From the NCBI GenBank assembly GCA_027485645.1, contig JAIXQR010000001.1, positions 248,001 through 312,000 on the forward strand: a stretch of 64,000 bases of DNA, written 5' to 3'. This document shows, one piece after another, positions 1 to 7,747 of this stretch (its first letter is position 1; the number at the start of each line of letters is the position of its first letter). A program made the translations under genes and the position numbers. A model generated the notes under the pieces. It was not told the origin of the DNA. It saw only the letters and a list, made by a program, of their open reading frames with translations, and ran no database searches. The stretch is from a bacterium (GTDB lineage Bacteria; Armatimonadota; Fimbriimonadia; Fimbriimonadales; Fimbriimonadaceae).

Positions 1-107
1 AGGTTCGGAATGAAGCCGAGGCCGCCTTTGACTGCTTTCAGAGATTCAAGGCTCTGCTCAGGCGCGGTTTCAAGGGTGAGTGGTTGAAATAGGGTGGTGG
101 ACTGCAT
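1..107 (-). CDS. AhpD/carboxymuconolactone decarboxylase-like protein (N-terminal fragment)
   Basis: Only the first 35 codons are in the window; the gene runs off the left edge. The ATG is at 107, preceded by an AAGGAAA ribosome-binding site about 7 nt away. The start of the protein ends in KGGLGFIPNL, which resembles the conserved N-terminal 'GFVPNL' stretch of alkylhydroperoxidase/carboxymuconolactone decarboxylase family proteins, which reduce peroxides through a CxxC pair further downstream. That active site lies outside the window, so the family call rests on this short motif. A near-perfect palindrome (146-159) lies upstream and may be its operator. Confidence 0.5.
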   Translation of the reverse strand, partial: MQSTTLFQPLTLETAPEQSLESLKAVKGGLGFIPN

Positions 108-145
108 GTTCGTTTTCCTTAAATTGTCGAGTGACACCGATTACA

Positions 146-159
146 GTACCGATCAGTAC
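146..159. promoter_or_regulatory. Possible repressor operator palindrome
   Basis: The sequence GTACCGATCAGTAC is an inverted repeat with a single mismatched pair around a central GATC. It lies about 38 nt upstream of the ATG of the AhpD-like gene, where a repressor would act. Its shape resembles operators of TetR-type regulators, which often control such oxidative-stress genes, but no regulator gene is visible in the window. The function is inferred. Confidence 0.3.
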
Positions 160-193
160 AAATGAGTTCCCGCTAATTTCAGAGACCACAAAC

Positions 194-229
194 AAAAAAG
201 CGCCCGACCCAATTTGGGTCGGGCGCTTT
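194..229 (-). terminator. Rho-independent terminator of the PEP-CTERM gene
   Basis: A perfect 11-bp GC-rich stem (200-210 with 216-226) closes on a 5-nt AATTT loop, extends by three A:T pairs, and is followed on the minus strand by a run of six T. It starts 11 nt past the stop of the minus-strand gene ending at 240. Confidence 0.9.
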
Positions 230-239
230 CCGTAGTTGC

Positions 240-1172
240 TTAGTTCGAGCGTCGACGTCGGATGAACGCCGCGACACCGGCGCCGAGGGCGAGGAAGGTG
301 GCTGGCTCTGGTACCGGCGCGGATGGCAGGTTGCCGTTGAACTTGTACTGGTTTCCGAAGTGCAACTCAGCCGAGTTTCGGTTGACCCACGACTTTGCGA
401 TCATGGTGCCTTGAATGTTCTGGGCCTGGTTGACCGTGGCGTTCACGGCGAGCATCGAGCCATCAAAGTTGCGGTTGGCGACCGTGATGTTCGTGGCGTC
501 GACGAAGTTCCAAACGAGCTTGTTCTTGTTTGCGTAGTTGACCTGCCAACCCCAGTTAACGGTGGCTCCGGTGACGTTGATCACGACCGTCTCGTTTCCG
601 TTTCCACCGCTCAGGTTCAGCGTGCTCAGGCTGCTCAGCTGGCTAGCGTTCACGTTGTAAACCTTCAGGTTTCCGTTGCCCGTATTGGAACTCAGGTTAA
701 CGTTGATGTTGTTCGGGTCGGAAATATTGATTGCCTGTCCGGTCAGGGAGGCAAGGTAGCTCGACTGGTTGGTGCTGTAGTTTCGCTGCTGGTTAAAGAT
801 CGCAGCCGAAGCTCCTAGTCCACCAGGGTTGAGCTGGCCGTTCTGGACATCGAGGGTCCCAGTAATCGTTCCGCCAACGTAGGCGTTTCCGCGCAGAGTT
901 CGAGCAACACCCTGAGTGGTGATGTTGCCACCGACATAGATGGCGGCATTGGACGAGCCAGCTACGGACGAAGCGCCGAGGTTGTGGCCGTTTGATTCGT
1001 AGCCCATTTTCCAGTTTCCACCGACGGCCACCGCGCCGTCGCTGTGGCCACCGTTGGTGTCCGCATTCTCAAAGATAAAAGCGTTGAATTCGTTTGCGAT
1101 TCCGAGGTCTACCGCCTGGCCGGAGGCGAGGACGGATGCAAAGATGGCGGTGGTGAACAGGATTTTCTTCAT
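240..1172 (-). CDS. Choice-of-anchor A domain protein with PEP-CTERM sorting signal
   Basis: This 310-residue exported protein has a signal peptide (MKKILFTTAIFASVLASGQA) followed by LGIANEFNAFIFENAD and AVAVGGN, the opening motifs of the choice-of-anchor A beta-rich domain. The middle is rich in Asn, Gly, Ser and Thr, typical of extracellular beta-solenoid proteins. The C-terminus has the complete PEP-CTERM signal: VPEPAT, a hydrophobic helix and a final RRRR cluster, which in other bacteria is cut by exosortase and tied to exopolysaccharide export. No exosortase gene is in the window. The gene stands alone, with its own terminator and no clear promoter. The surface role is inferred from the sorting signal. 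Confidence 0.88.
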   Translation of the reverse strand: MKKILFTTAIFASVLASGQAVDLGIANEFNAFIFENADTNGGHSDGAVAVGGNWKMGYESNGHNLGASSVAGSSNAAIYVGGNITTQGVARTLRGNAYVGGTITGTLDVQNGQLNPGGLGASAAIFNQQRNYSTNQSSYLASLTGQAINISDPNNINVNLSSNTGNGNLKVYNVNASQLSSLSTLNLSGGNGNETVVINVTGATVNWGWQVNYANKNKLVWNFVDATNITVANRNFDGSMLAVNATVNQAQNIQGTMIAKSWVNRNSAELHFGNQYKFNGNLPSAPVPEPATFLALGAGVAAFIRRRRSN

Positions 1173-1260
1173 GAGCTGACTAGCACAATTAGTTTGGAGG
1201 GTGCCATGAAGCCCAAGGGGTCAGGCTTTCGCGTGACACCGGATTCCGGAGACCAGAGCG

Positions 1261-2010
1261 CTACTGTTTGATCGCAGAAAAATGAACGCGATCACTCTTT
1301 TTTCGGGGAGGATCGAGGGTGTAGGCATGATAGGCGCGAAGCTCGCCGAAGCCTGCGGCTCGGAGCAATTCTGCGACTTCGTCAATCTCGTAAGCACGCT
1401 GAACGTGCACCTCTTCGAAGGCTTCGCCTTGCCACCAGAACTTCATATAGACCGTGATTAGCCGAGTCACCGGGTCCCATTCGCCGTTCCAAACGTAGCG
1501 GAGCTTCGAGCGCGGTTTCATGTCTGACTGGTCAAAAAGTTGCTCTTCGAACGCGTACGCCATGTTCAGGTCGAAGATAAACGACCCTCCAGCAGGCAAG
1601 TGGTTGGCGACGCACTTGAAGGCACTGCCGAGCCGTTCGGGTTCGAGAATGTTGTTCAGCGAGTCGAACATGCTGTACGCCGCATCGAACGATTCTCCCA
1701 GGCTAAAGTCGCTGGCGTCGGCCACGATGTACGGAATCTGTAAGCCTTTGTCCGTAGCCTTTTGGCGGGCAAGCTCGATCATTCCGGGTGAGAGGTCGAT
1801 GCCGGTTGTGGCAATACCTTCGTTCAGAAGAAGCTCGGCAACGGTCCCGGTGCCACAGCCGACGTCGAGGGCGGTGTGGGGGTGAACGTCTTGGGTGGCC
1901 AAGAGGAGCAGGTAGTAACTCGCCCACATGTCATACGGAACCTTCCGCATGAGCTCGTCATAGTAGGGGGCGACGTTACGGAACGAATCAGCTTTCGGGA
2001 GAGACGCCAT
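1261..2010 (-). CDS. Class I SAM-dependent methyltransferase
   Basis: The 249-residue protein carries the classic SAM-binding motif I, ALDVGCGTGTVAELL, near residue 48, followed by GIDLSPGMIELARQKA (motif post-I) and IVADASDF (motif II). The N-terminal FRNVAPYYDELM segment is typical of small-molecule methyltransferases of the Methyltransf_25 type. The substrate cannot be told from sequence. Its start lies 23 nt inside the end of the small ccmD-like gene, so it is probably the last gene of the ccm operon, although the family has no known role in cytochrome maturation. Confidence 0.85.
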   Translation of the reverse strand: MASLPKADSFRNVAPYYDELMRKVPYDMWASYYLLLLATQDVHPHTALDVGCGTGTVAELLLNEGIATTGIDLSPGMIELARQKATDKGLQIPYIVADASDFSLGESFDAAYSMFDSLNNILEPERLGSAFKCVANHLPAGGSFIFDLNMAYAFEEQLFDQSDMKPRSKLRYVWNGEWDPVTRLITVYMKFWWQGEAFEEVHVQRAYEIDEVAELLRAAGFGELRAYHAYTLDPPRKKSDRVHFSAIKQ

Positions 2011-2116
2011 CAGATTTTTCGAGGCGCTCCAGTCGTTGGCTAACGCGGTTTAGATAGAGGAACAGGCCGAACCACACGAGGAGTGGCGGAATGATCGCGA
2101 TTTGCCAATTTTGCAT
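1988..2116 (-). CDS. ccmD: CcmD-like small membrane protein
   Basis: This 42-residue gene was found between ccmC and the methyltransferase. It has one hydrophobic helix (IAIIPPLLVWFGLFLYLN) and a charged tail (RVSQRLERLEK), the usual build of CcmD, which helps release haem-loaded CcmE from the CcmABC complex. The ATG at 2116 has an AAAAGGA ribosome-binding site inside ccmC. It overlaps the end of ccmC by 77 nt and the start of the methyltransferase by 23 nt, a tight translational chain. CcmD is too short for sequence alone, so the call rests on length, topology and position. Confidence 0.75.
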   Translation of the reverse strand: MQNWQIAIIPPLLVWFGLFLYLNRVSQRLERLEKSDGVSPES

Positions 2117-2771
2117 CTGGGTTGTCCTTTTCGAGTTCGAGTATCCCCACGCGGACGCGGAGTTTGTAGAGCCACCACACAACTCCGCCGATGAGCACAA
2201 ACATCGTCATGAACGTGTTCGTGTATTCCCGGTCGAAGCCGCCGTACTGGATGACGTTGGGGTGGAGTGATTGCACGACGCCGAGTCGTGGGTAGATGAA
2301 GATGAGGAAGATGATCGGCAGCAGCATCGCCATCAGGTAGGTGCTGCTGTATTGGGAGCGCTTTTCACCTTCTAGCGAGGCGCGGATGGCAAAGAAGGCC
2401 AGGGCCATGAGCATAACCATCAGGTAGCTGCTTTGGCGAGGATCCCAGTTCCACCAGGCTCCCCATTGAACTTTGGAGAAAATGATGCCGGTCACCAGGG
2501 TGAGAGCCCCAAGAAGGGTGGCAAGTTCCATCGCCGCGGTCATCCGAACGTCCCAAACTGGTTGCTGGCTTCGGAGAAGCCGGATGCCGAAGTACGGCGC
2601 AACGGTCATGAGGATCGCGCTAATGAGCGCGCACGGCAGGTGATAGAAAACGATTCGCGCGAGTTCAGGATTCTGGAAAGCCTTAGCGTTTGGCGCGGTG
2701 AAGGTCAGCACGATTCCCGCGCTCACCAGTAGGCCAAATAAAAGGATTCCTAACTTCTTCAACGCTTCCAA
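2040..2771 (-). CDS. ccmC: Cytochrome c biogenesis protein CcmC (haem handling)
   Basis: CcmC is the membrane protein that presents haem to CcmE in system I cytochrome c maturation. The 243-residue product has about six transmembrane segments and the haem-binding tryptophan-rich signature WGAWWNWDPRQ near residue 108, with flanking periplasmic histidines (FYHLP and SLHPN). It overlaps the upstream ccmB stop by 13 nt, so the two are co-translated. Its charged C-terminal tail (about 25 residues after the last helix) is the part that overlaps ccmD. CcmE, CcmF, CcmG and CcmH are not in the window. Confidence 0.92.
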   Translation of the reverse strand: MEALKKLGILLFGLLVSAGIVLTFTAPNAKAFQNPELARIVFYHLPCALISAILMTVAPYFGIRLLRSQQPVWDVRMTAAMELATLLGALTLVTGIIFSKVQWGAWWNWDPRQSSYLMVMLMALAFFAIRASLEGEKRSQYSSTYLMAMLLPIIFLIFIYPRLGVVQSLHPNVIQYGGFDREYTNTFMTMFVLIGGVVWWLYKLRVRVGILELEKDNPDAKLANRDHSATPRVVRPVPLSKPR

Positions 2772-3424
2772 ACCGCCGCGAAAAGGTATGGCCCTATCGC
2801 CAGACTAGCAATACCGTACCCGACCAATCCGTACCCAGAACGCCAGCCGCCGGGGATCAGGCCCTCTCCCATCGAAACGCGCAAACAAGCGATACCCATG
2901 AAAACAATTGGGACAATCAGGGGCAGGGAAATCGCGCTGGCGAGGGCCGTTCGGTTGGCCGATTGGCTTGCAATCGCGCCGCAAAGGCTAATCACGCTGC
3001 CCATGCAAATAGAGGTCCCGACCACTCCGAGACAGTACAGACCAGGATCGACCAGCTTTGCCGAGGTGAGAAGGAAGAACAACACCGAAACCACGGTTCC
3101 GTAGGCAACGGTTTCAATAATTGCGAACAGCGTTTTGCCCCAATAGACGGCGTTCGGATGCGCGGCTAGTCGAAGTAAATCGGCCGTGCGGAGTTCTTCC
3201 TCTTGAATAAATCGGCGGGGGACCGCGATGACGCTGCCAAAGAGGAGGCTGACCCAAACGAGTCCAGAAGCCAAGTTGCCGGGCAGTTTTGAGTTGAAGC
3301 TTGCGGCGGATATCGCGAACACCGCCATGACGGCGAAAAGACTGGCGGCAAAGAACCCGCTCCGCGATCGAAATTCCACTCGGAACTCCTTTCTCAGAAT
3401 CGCGAACAGCGCGGTTGGCGTCAC
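2759..3424 (-). CDS. ccmB: Haem exporter permease CcmB
   Basis: The 221-residue integral membrane protein has six predicted hydrophobic segments and the N-terminal ILRKEFRVEFRSR motif typical of CcmB, the permease partner of CcmA in the CcmABCD complex. That complex uses ATP to free holo-CcmE rather than to pump haem. The length matches the family (about 220). It lies 18 nt after ccmA and overlaps ccmC by 13 nt. Confidence 0.92.
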   Translation of the reverse strand: MTPTALFAILRKEFRVEFRSRSGFFAASLFAVMAVFAISAASFNSKLPGNLASGLVWVSLLFGSVIAVPRRFIQEEELRTADLLRLAAHPNAVYWGKTLFAIIETVAYGTVVSVLFFLLTSAKLVDPGLYCLGVVGTSICMGSVISLCGAIASQSANRTALASAISLPLIVPIVFMGIACLRVSMGEGLIPGGWRSGYGLVGYGIASLAIGPYLFAAVWKR

Positions 3425-3442
3425 GAAAATCAGTTAACCAGA

Positions 3443-4000
3443 TCAAACTTCCAGGGAAATTTCCTGGTTCGCGAGTCGGCGCTCGTTCGGGTCATTGGTC
3501 GCAATCACGAGGCAGCCGCGCTTGAGCTGCTCGGAAATCAGGTTCTCCACCAAAGCAATGCCCGGGGCATCGAGGGTCGCGCTGGGTTCGTCTAACAACA
3601 AAACTGTGGGTGCATGCAGCACGGCCATCGCAAGTTTGAGTCGGGCGCGCATGCCGCTGGAAAGCTTCTGAGCGGGCAGGTTTGCGGCGTAACTCAGGTT
3701 CACCAGCTCTAGGGCCTTGCGGTCACCGGTCCCGCGTAGGTCGACCATAAGGTCAATGTGCTCCTGGCAGGTCAGGTCTGGATACACCGCCTGATCGATG
3801 GCGGCGATGCCGATGGGGCCAGCGGTCACCGACCCTTCTGAGACTGGCTCCAGCCCGCATAGGCACCTCAGGAGCGTGCTCTTGCCCGAGCCGTTCGGGC
3901 CAGTGATTAAGAGGGCGTCGCCGACGCCGAGCTCGAACTCGAGGTTGCGAAAGAGCCAACGGGGGCCAAGTCTTTTCCCGAGGTTTTTCGCGCTGAGCAC
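3443..4000 (-). CDS. ccmA: Haem exporter ATP-binding protein CcmA
   Basis: An ABC ATPase of 185 residues, slightly short for CcmA (about 200). It has Walker A (GPNGSGKST), the signature LSSGMRARLKLAMA and Walker B with catalytic Glu (TVLLLDEPSATLD). It powers the CcmABCD complex. The start is a GTG at 4000: a TAAACT -10 box lies exactly 6 nt upstream and there is no ribosome-binding site, suggesting a leaderless message. It is the first gene of the ccmA-B-C-D-methyltransferase operon. Confidence 0.92.
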   Translation of the reverse strand: MLSAKNLGKRLGPRWLFRNLEFELGVGDALLITGPNGSGKSTLLRCLCGLEPVSEGSVTAGPIGIAAIDQAVYPDLTCQEHIDLMVDLRGTGDRKALELVNLSYAANLPAQKLSSGMRARLKLAMAVLHAPTVLLLDEPSATLDAPGIALVENLISEQLKRGCLVIATNDPNERRLANQEISLEV

Positions 4001-4006
4001 GACGAG

Positions 4007-4012
4007 AGTTTA
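4007..4012 (-). promoter_or_regulatory. -10 box for ccmA (leaderless type)
   Basis: TAAACT on the minus strand ends 6 nt before the ccmA GTG. No Shine-Dalgarno sequence fits, so transcription probably begins at or next to the start codon. Confidence 0.6.
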
Positions 4013-4053
4013 CGTCCGAAGGGCCTAGTCGTGGGACCGGGGAGGGAAGGCGA

Positions 4054-4059
4054 TAAACT
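4054..4059 (+). promoter_or_regulatory. -10 box for rfaE2 (leaderless type)
   Basis: TAAACT ends 6 nt before the rfaE2 GTG, mirroring the ccmA promoter on the other strand of the same 65-bp gap. Confidence 0.6.
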
Positions 4060-4065
4060 GCACCC

Positions 4066-4515
4066 GTGGAATTGTCGGAAGCGTTGCAACTCCGGTGCGG
4101 CCGGCGCTTGGTGTTTACCAATGGCGTTTTCGACATTCTCCACGCCGGTCACGTCCAAATTTTAAGTCAGTGCCGAGAACTTGGCGACCTTCTGATTGTC
4201 GGCGTGAATTCAGATGAAAGCGTTCGACGGCTTGGAAAAGGGCCGGAGCGCCCGATCCACACGGTCGCTGATCGAATCATCGTCCTTGAGGGTTTGCGGG
4301 CAGTGGACGCGGCCGTGGTGTTTGAAGAAGACACGCCGAGTGAACTGATTTCCATTCTCAAACCCGAGATCCACGTGAAGGGCGGCGACTACGTGGCGGC
4401 GGATCTCCCAGAAACGGCGGTTGTAGAGAGCTACGGCGGAAAGGTGGTCATCTTGCCGCTGCTTGAGGGACGATCTACTACGCGTGCGGTGCGGGCGCTG
4501 GGGTTGGATCAGTGA
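4066..4515 (+). CDS. rfaE2: D-glycero-beta-D-manno-heptose 1-phosphate adenylyltransferase
   Basis: The 149-residue enzyme transfers AMP from ATP to heptose 1-phosphate, giving ADP-heptose for the LPS inner core. It has the nucleotidyltransferase signature FTNGVFDILHAGHVQIL (residues 17-33) with the HAGH motif that binds ATP, and the later VKGGDYVAADLPE. It matches the C-terminal half of bifunctional HldE, so here the adenylyltransferase is a separate gene and the kinase must be elsewhere. The GTG start follows a -10 box by 6 nt. Its stop overlaps the next gene (GTGA). Confidence 0.9.
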   Translation: MELSEALQLRCGRRLVFTNGVFDILHAGHVQILSQCRELGDLLIVGVNSDESVRRLGKGPERPIHTVADRIIVLEGLRAVDAAVVFEEDTPSELISILKPEIHVKGGDYVAADLPETAVVESYGGKVVILPLLEGRSTTRAVRALGLDQ

Positions 4516-5288
4516 ACGCTTTCGCCTTTGAGCCCGGCGAGCGATGGGTGTTTGTGTTTCCGCATCCCGACGATGAGTTGGCGGTCGCGGCGTTTCTGCG
4601 GCGTCTCAGTTTGGGTGGAGCGGAGGTGCATGCGGTTTGGTTGCATCACACGCCGGTTCGGAAGGCGGAGTCAACGGCGGTCGCGGCAGAGTTTGGCATC
4701 GATGAATCCCGGATGCACTTTTGGCACGGAGAGGATGGGCGATTGTGCGAACAAATGGCCGAAGCGCTGCCGTGGCTTAGAGAATTGATCAGCTCAATTG
4801 AGCCGGACCGGGTGGCGACGTGTGCGTTTGAACAAGGGCATCTTGATCACGACGCGACCCACGTTTTGGTTCGACGATCGTTCTCGGGCCCGGTGCTGGA
4901 GTTCCCGTTGTACTACGGCTACCACACGATCATGCAGCGCATGAATCGGTTCTCGGATCCAACCGGACAGTCCGTGCTTTTACTCTCCCCCGAGGAAACG
5001 CGACTCAAGAAAAGTTGGGCAAAGCGGTACCCGAGCCAGACGATCTACCGTGTTTTGTGTACGTACCACTTGTGTTGCGGAATCCTTGGACAGCCCGCAA
5101 AACTGGCCACGCGCGAAGTCCTGCGACCGGCAACCACACGCGAGTTTTTGGTTCCCAATCACTTCGGCTGGCGACGGCATCGGCTCGAAGTTTCGGATCG
5201 CTGGCGTCGGTGGACAATCGCGTACCGTGAGTTTGAAAGTCAGTACGAGCCAGCAGTAGGTCTAACGTCAAGCCCGGCCGCGCACTGA
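4512..5288 (+). CDS. PIG-L/LmbE family deacetylase-like protein
   Basis: The 258-residue protein begins with a Rossmann-like strand ending in FPHPDDE, the zinc-binding and catalytic motif of PIG-L/LmbE N-acetylglucosamine deacetylases, and has the second zinc motif GHLDHDATH near residue 114. Known members remove acetyl groups from N-acetylglucosaminyl lipids or thiols. The substrate is unknown, but overlap with rfaE2 (GTGA, 4 nt) suggests a job in surface glycan or LPS modification. The start is the overlapping GTG at 4512. Confidence 0.82.
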   Translation: MNAFAFEPGERWVFVFPHPDDELAVAAFLRRLSLGGAEVHAVWLHHTPVRKAESTAVAAEFGIDESRMHFWHGEDGRLCEQMAEALPWLRELISSIEPDRVATCAFEQGHLDHDATHVLVRRSFSGPVLEFPLYYGYHTIMQRMNRFSDPTGQSVLLLSPEETRLKKSWAKRYPSQTIYRVLCTYHLCCGILGQPAKLATREVLRPATTREFLVPNHFGWRRHRLEVSDRWRRWTIAYREFESQYEPAVGLTSSPAAH

Positions 5289-5304
5289 TCGCACAATGCA
5301 TTGA

Positions 5305-5961
5305 ATGCAGCGTAGCGAACTCCTTCGCATCCTTCAGACCGAGAACAAGCGCCGAAACCAGGTTAAGAAGGTCATTCGGTGGGTGCTTGCTCTGACGGCT
5401 GTCAGCAGCTTGTATTTGCTGGTGAAAAGCGTGATGGCGAATGAGTTTCCTGACTGGACCGGACTGGGCACGATGATTTTGTTGTCGACCGGGATTGCCG
5501 CAGGTGCCACACCTCAGCAACGCCTTGCGGCGGAGCAGGCCAAGCAACTCGCGGACCCGAAAATTTTGCCCGAGCTGTTTGACCTTCTGGATACGCCCGA
5601 GGAGGACATGCAGTCGCTGGTTGCGGAGGCGATTCTTGTCAGCGCGGCCGCGGTTACGGAAGAAACCCGACTCACCCTCACGCAGTCGCAGGTGTCCAAT
5701 GCGGTTCGAAGCTACGCCAAGTCTAAGAACCAAGCACTCAACTCGGCCCTCATTGGCACCTTGCGCAGGTTTGCGGGAAGCGGCGCGATTGGGCTGCTTG
5801 ACCAGGTTGCGGTGGAGGCGGCGAAGTCGCAGAATGTCGATCTCGTTGGCAAAGAAGTTCCGCTCCGAATGGCGCTGGCTGAAATTCGGATGCGCACGGC
5901 GCAGGCGACGATCTCACAGCGGACGGCTGACGCTCTGCCGGACCAGACGGTACGCTCCTAA
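5305..5961 (+). CDS. Membrane protein with HEAT-like helical repeats, unknown function
   Basis: The 218-residue protein has two hydrophobic segments near residues 24-44 and 52-70. A soluble region follows of short amphipathic helices (KILPELFDLLDTPEEDMQSLVAEAILV and similar) that look like HEAT/armadillo repeats, which usually serve protein-protein contacts. It sits 3 nt before ftsY and is probably cotranscribed with it. I recognise no characterised family; the repeat call is from pattern only. Confidence 0.65.
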   Translation: MQRSELLRILQTENKRRNQVKKVIRWVLALTAVSSLYLLVKSVMANEFPDWTGLGTMILLSTGIAAGATPQQRLAAEQAKQLADPKILPELFDLLDTPEEDMQSLVAEAILVSAAAVTEETRLTLTQSQVSNAVRSYAKSKNQALNSALIGTLRRFAGSGAIGLLDQVAVEAAKSQNVDLVGKEVPLRMALAEIRMRTAQATISQRTADALPDQTVRS

Positions 5962-5964
5962 GCA

Positions 5965-6837
5965 ATGTTCAAACGCTTAATCGATCGATTTGACCGGCTC
6001 GTTGGTCGCGGCGTGATCGATGAGGATTTGTACGAAGAGCTTGAAGAAGCCCTCCTTCAAGCCGATACGAACGTTCAGACCACGCAGGAAATTCTCGAAG
6101 AGCTGCGAAAGATCGTTCGAGAAGAAAAGATCACCGATCCGGCCGACATGCGCGAACGGCTAAAGACGGCGATCAGCAGCCGATTCAAGCAAGACGGCCC
6201 AGCGGGCTTAACCATCAGCGACGAATCTCCAACGGTCTTCCTGTTTGTTGGCGTGAACGGAGTTGGCAAGACCACGAGCATCGCCAAGGTGGCAAACCTC
6301 CTTCACAAGCGCGGATTCAAAGTTCTGCTTGCCGCGGGTGACACGTTCCGTGCGGCGGCGATTGATCAGCTCGAGATTTGGGCGGATCGTATTGGAGTCC
6401 AGATCGTGCGAAGTCAGCCCGGTTCCGATGCCGGTGCGGTTATTTTTGACGCGATCCAGGCGGGCAAGGCGCGCGGTGTGGACTTTGTCCTCGCCGACAC
6501 GGCTGGGCGTCAGCACAGTAAGGCGAACCTGATGACGGAGCTCGAAAAGGTGCTGAGGGTGACGGAGAAGGCACTTGGCCGAAAGCCAGATGAGATTTTG
6601 TTGGTGCTGGACGCTAACACGGGCCAGAACGCGATTCGTCAGGCGGAAGAGTTCATCAAGGCGGCCGGGATTACGGGGATCATTCTCACGAAGATCGACG
6701 GCACGGCGCGCGGCGGGGCACTGATTGGCGTATTTGATCGGTTCAAAGTTCCGATCAAGCTTGTGGGCACGGGCGAAAAGGTCGACGATCTGCTCGACTT
6801 CAAGCCCGAGCGGTTTGTCTCTGCGCTATTCGATTAA
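5965..6837 (+). CDS. ftsY: Signal recognition particle receptor FtsY
   Basis: FtsY docks ribosome-SRP complexes at the membrane and hydrolyses GTP with Ffh. The 290-residue protein has the helical N domain (1-80) and the G domain with GVNGVGKTT (about 95-103), the DTFRAAA insertion-box motif, DTAGRQHS and TKIDGTARGG. It lacks the long acidic A domain of the E. coli protein, as in many non-proteobacterial FtsY. It follows the HEAT-like gene by 3 nt and converges with the next gene, overlapping its 3' end by 12 nt. Confidence 0.95.
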   Translation: MFKRLIDRFDRLVGRGVIDEDLYEELEEALLQADTNVQTTQEILEELRKIVREEKITDPADMRERLKTAISSRFKQDGPAGLTISDESPTVFLFVGVNGVGKTTSIAKVANLLHKRGFKVLLAAGDTFRAAAIDQLEIWADRIGVQIVRSQPGSDAGAVIFDAIQAGKARGVDFVLADTAGRQHSKANLMTELEKVLRVTEKALGRKPDEILLVLDANTGQNAIRQAEEFIKAAGITGIILTKIDGTARGGALIGVFDRFKVPIKLVGTGEKVDDLLDFKPERFVSALFD

Positions 6838-7734
6838 GTCCGCGTATTCGGCGTAGCGGCGGAACAGGTTGTGGGCTGCCGGGTAGCAGGAGTTTGGCGA
6901 CATGAAGTGCGGAAACTCGAAGGTGATGATTTTGTCCACCGTCGGGGCCGCAGCTTCGATTTTTAGCTTCAGGTAGCGCCAATCCGCCGGGGGGAACTTG
7001 ATGGGCATGTCCCGGTCAAAGCTCTCCACGTTCGACCAAATGGTGACGCCGTGCTGGTCGCCGAGGGCGCGGATTCCGGCATGGAACGCGGGAAGTTGAT
7101 CGTAGTGGATCTGCCCGTCTTGGAAGGCGCAGATATCAAAAGCCCCTTGGGTTTCCGCGAAGATTCGCTTCCAGTGGTCAAATGACTCGTCCAGCGACAT
7201 CACGTTTCCGCCGGAGAACTGCTTCGCGCCTTGGGGGAACGGAGAGATCAGGACCGGGCGATCGAGGGTCGCTTTGCAGTGGCGACCAATGTGGTTGAAG
7301 AGCTCGATGATGTTTGCGTCGTTTCGGCTGGTCTCGTGGCACAGGTACCAACCCGCGAAGCTGGGATGATGGCCGTAGCGGGTGACCGCCTCGTCGATGA
7401 AGGCCTTGTTCAGATCGACCTCGTTCCACCACGCGCCGCGCATCCAGTGGAACCCAGAGTCGAATGTGCCAAAAAAGAGCTTCAGCCGAAACTCGTCAGC
7501 TAGGGTGAAGAAAGTCTCGGCGAGATCATCGCTGAGCGGCAAAAGCCCGGGGACGGACTTGGCGGGGAAGATGCACTTGTTCTGGTACCCGGCGCGGATG
7601 ATGATGACGGTGTCCAGTCCGATCTGCTGATACATCGCAAACTCGCGCTTCCATTCTCGCGGCCCCCAGTTCTGGCTCGGGATGTCGTGCGTGATCTCGT
7701 CGAGAAAGGTGCCGGTGATGCGCGGAGCCGTCAT
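6826..7734 (-). CDS. DUF4434 family putative TIM-barrel glycosidase
   Basis: The 302-residue protein begins GTFLDEITHDIPSQNWG and continues EWKREFAMYQQIGLDTVIIIRAGY, the hallmark opening of DUF4434 proteins, which have a glycoside-hydrolase-like TIM barrel. Further barrel-like motifs are FAGWYLCHE, FDICAFQDG and IITFEFPHFMSP; the Glu of YLCHE and acidic residues near the strand ends could be catalytic. No signal peptide is seen, so it would act in the cytoplasm. Its substrate is unknown. It converges with ftsY and lies 13 nt after the acyl-CoA dehydrogenase-like gene, probably in one transcript. Confidence 0.75.
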   Translation of the reverse strand: MTAPRITGTFLDEITHDIPSQNWGPREWKREFAMYQQIGLDTVIIIRAGYQNKCIFPAKSVPGLLPLSDDLAETFFTLADEFRLKLFFGTFDSGFHWMRGAWWNEVDLNKAFIDEAVTRYGHHPSFAGWYLCHETSRNDANIIELFNHIGRHCKATLDRPVLISPFPQGAKQFSGGNVMSLDESFDHWKRIFAETQGAFDICAFQDGQIHYDQLPAFHAGIRALGDQHGVTIWSNVESFDRDMPIKFPPADWRYLKLKIEAAAPTVDKIITFEFPHFMSPNSCYPAAHNLFRRYAEYADLIE

Positions 7735-7747
7735 TTGCCGAATTACG

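Noticed and set aside
1173-1260. TGGCAC before the PEP-CTERM gene as a sigma-54 promoter
   Set aside because: PEP-CTERM genes often use sigma-54, but the -12 element (TTGC) is missing here. A riboswitch reading of the region also found no known core.
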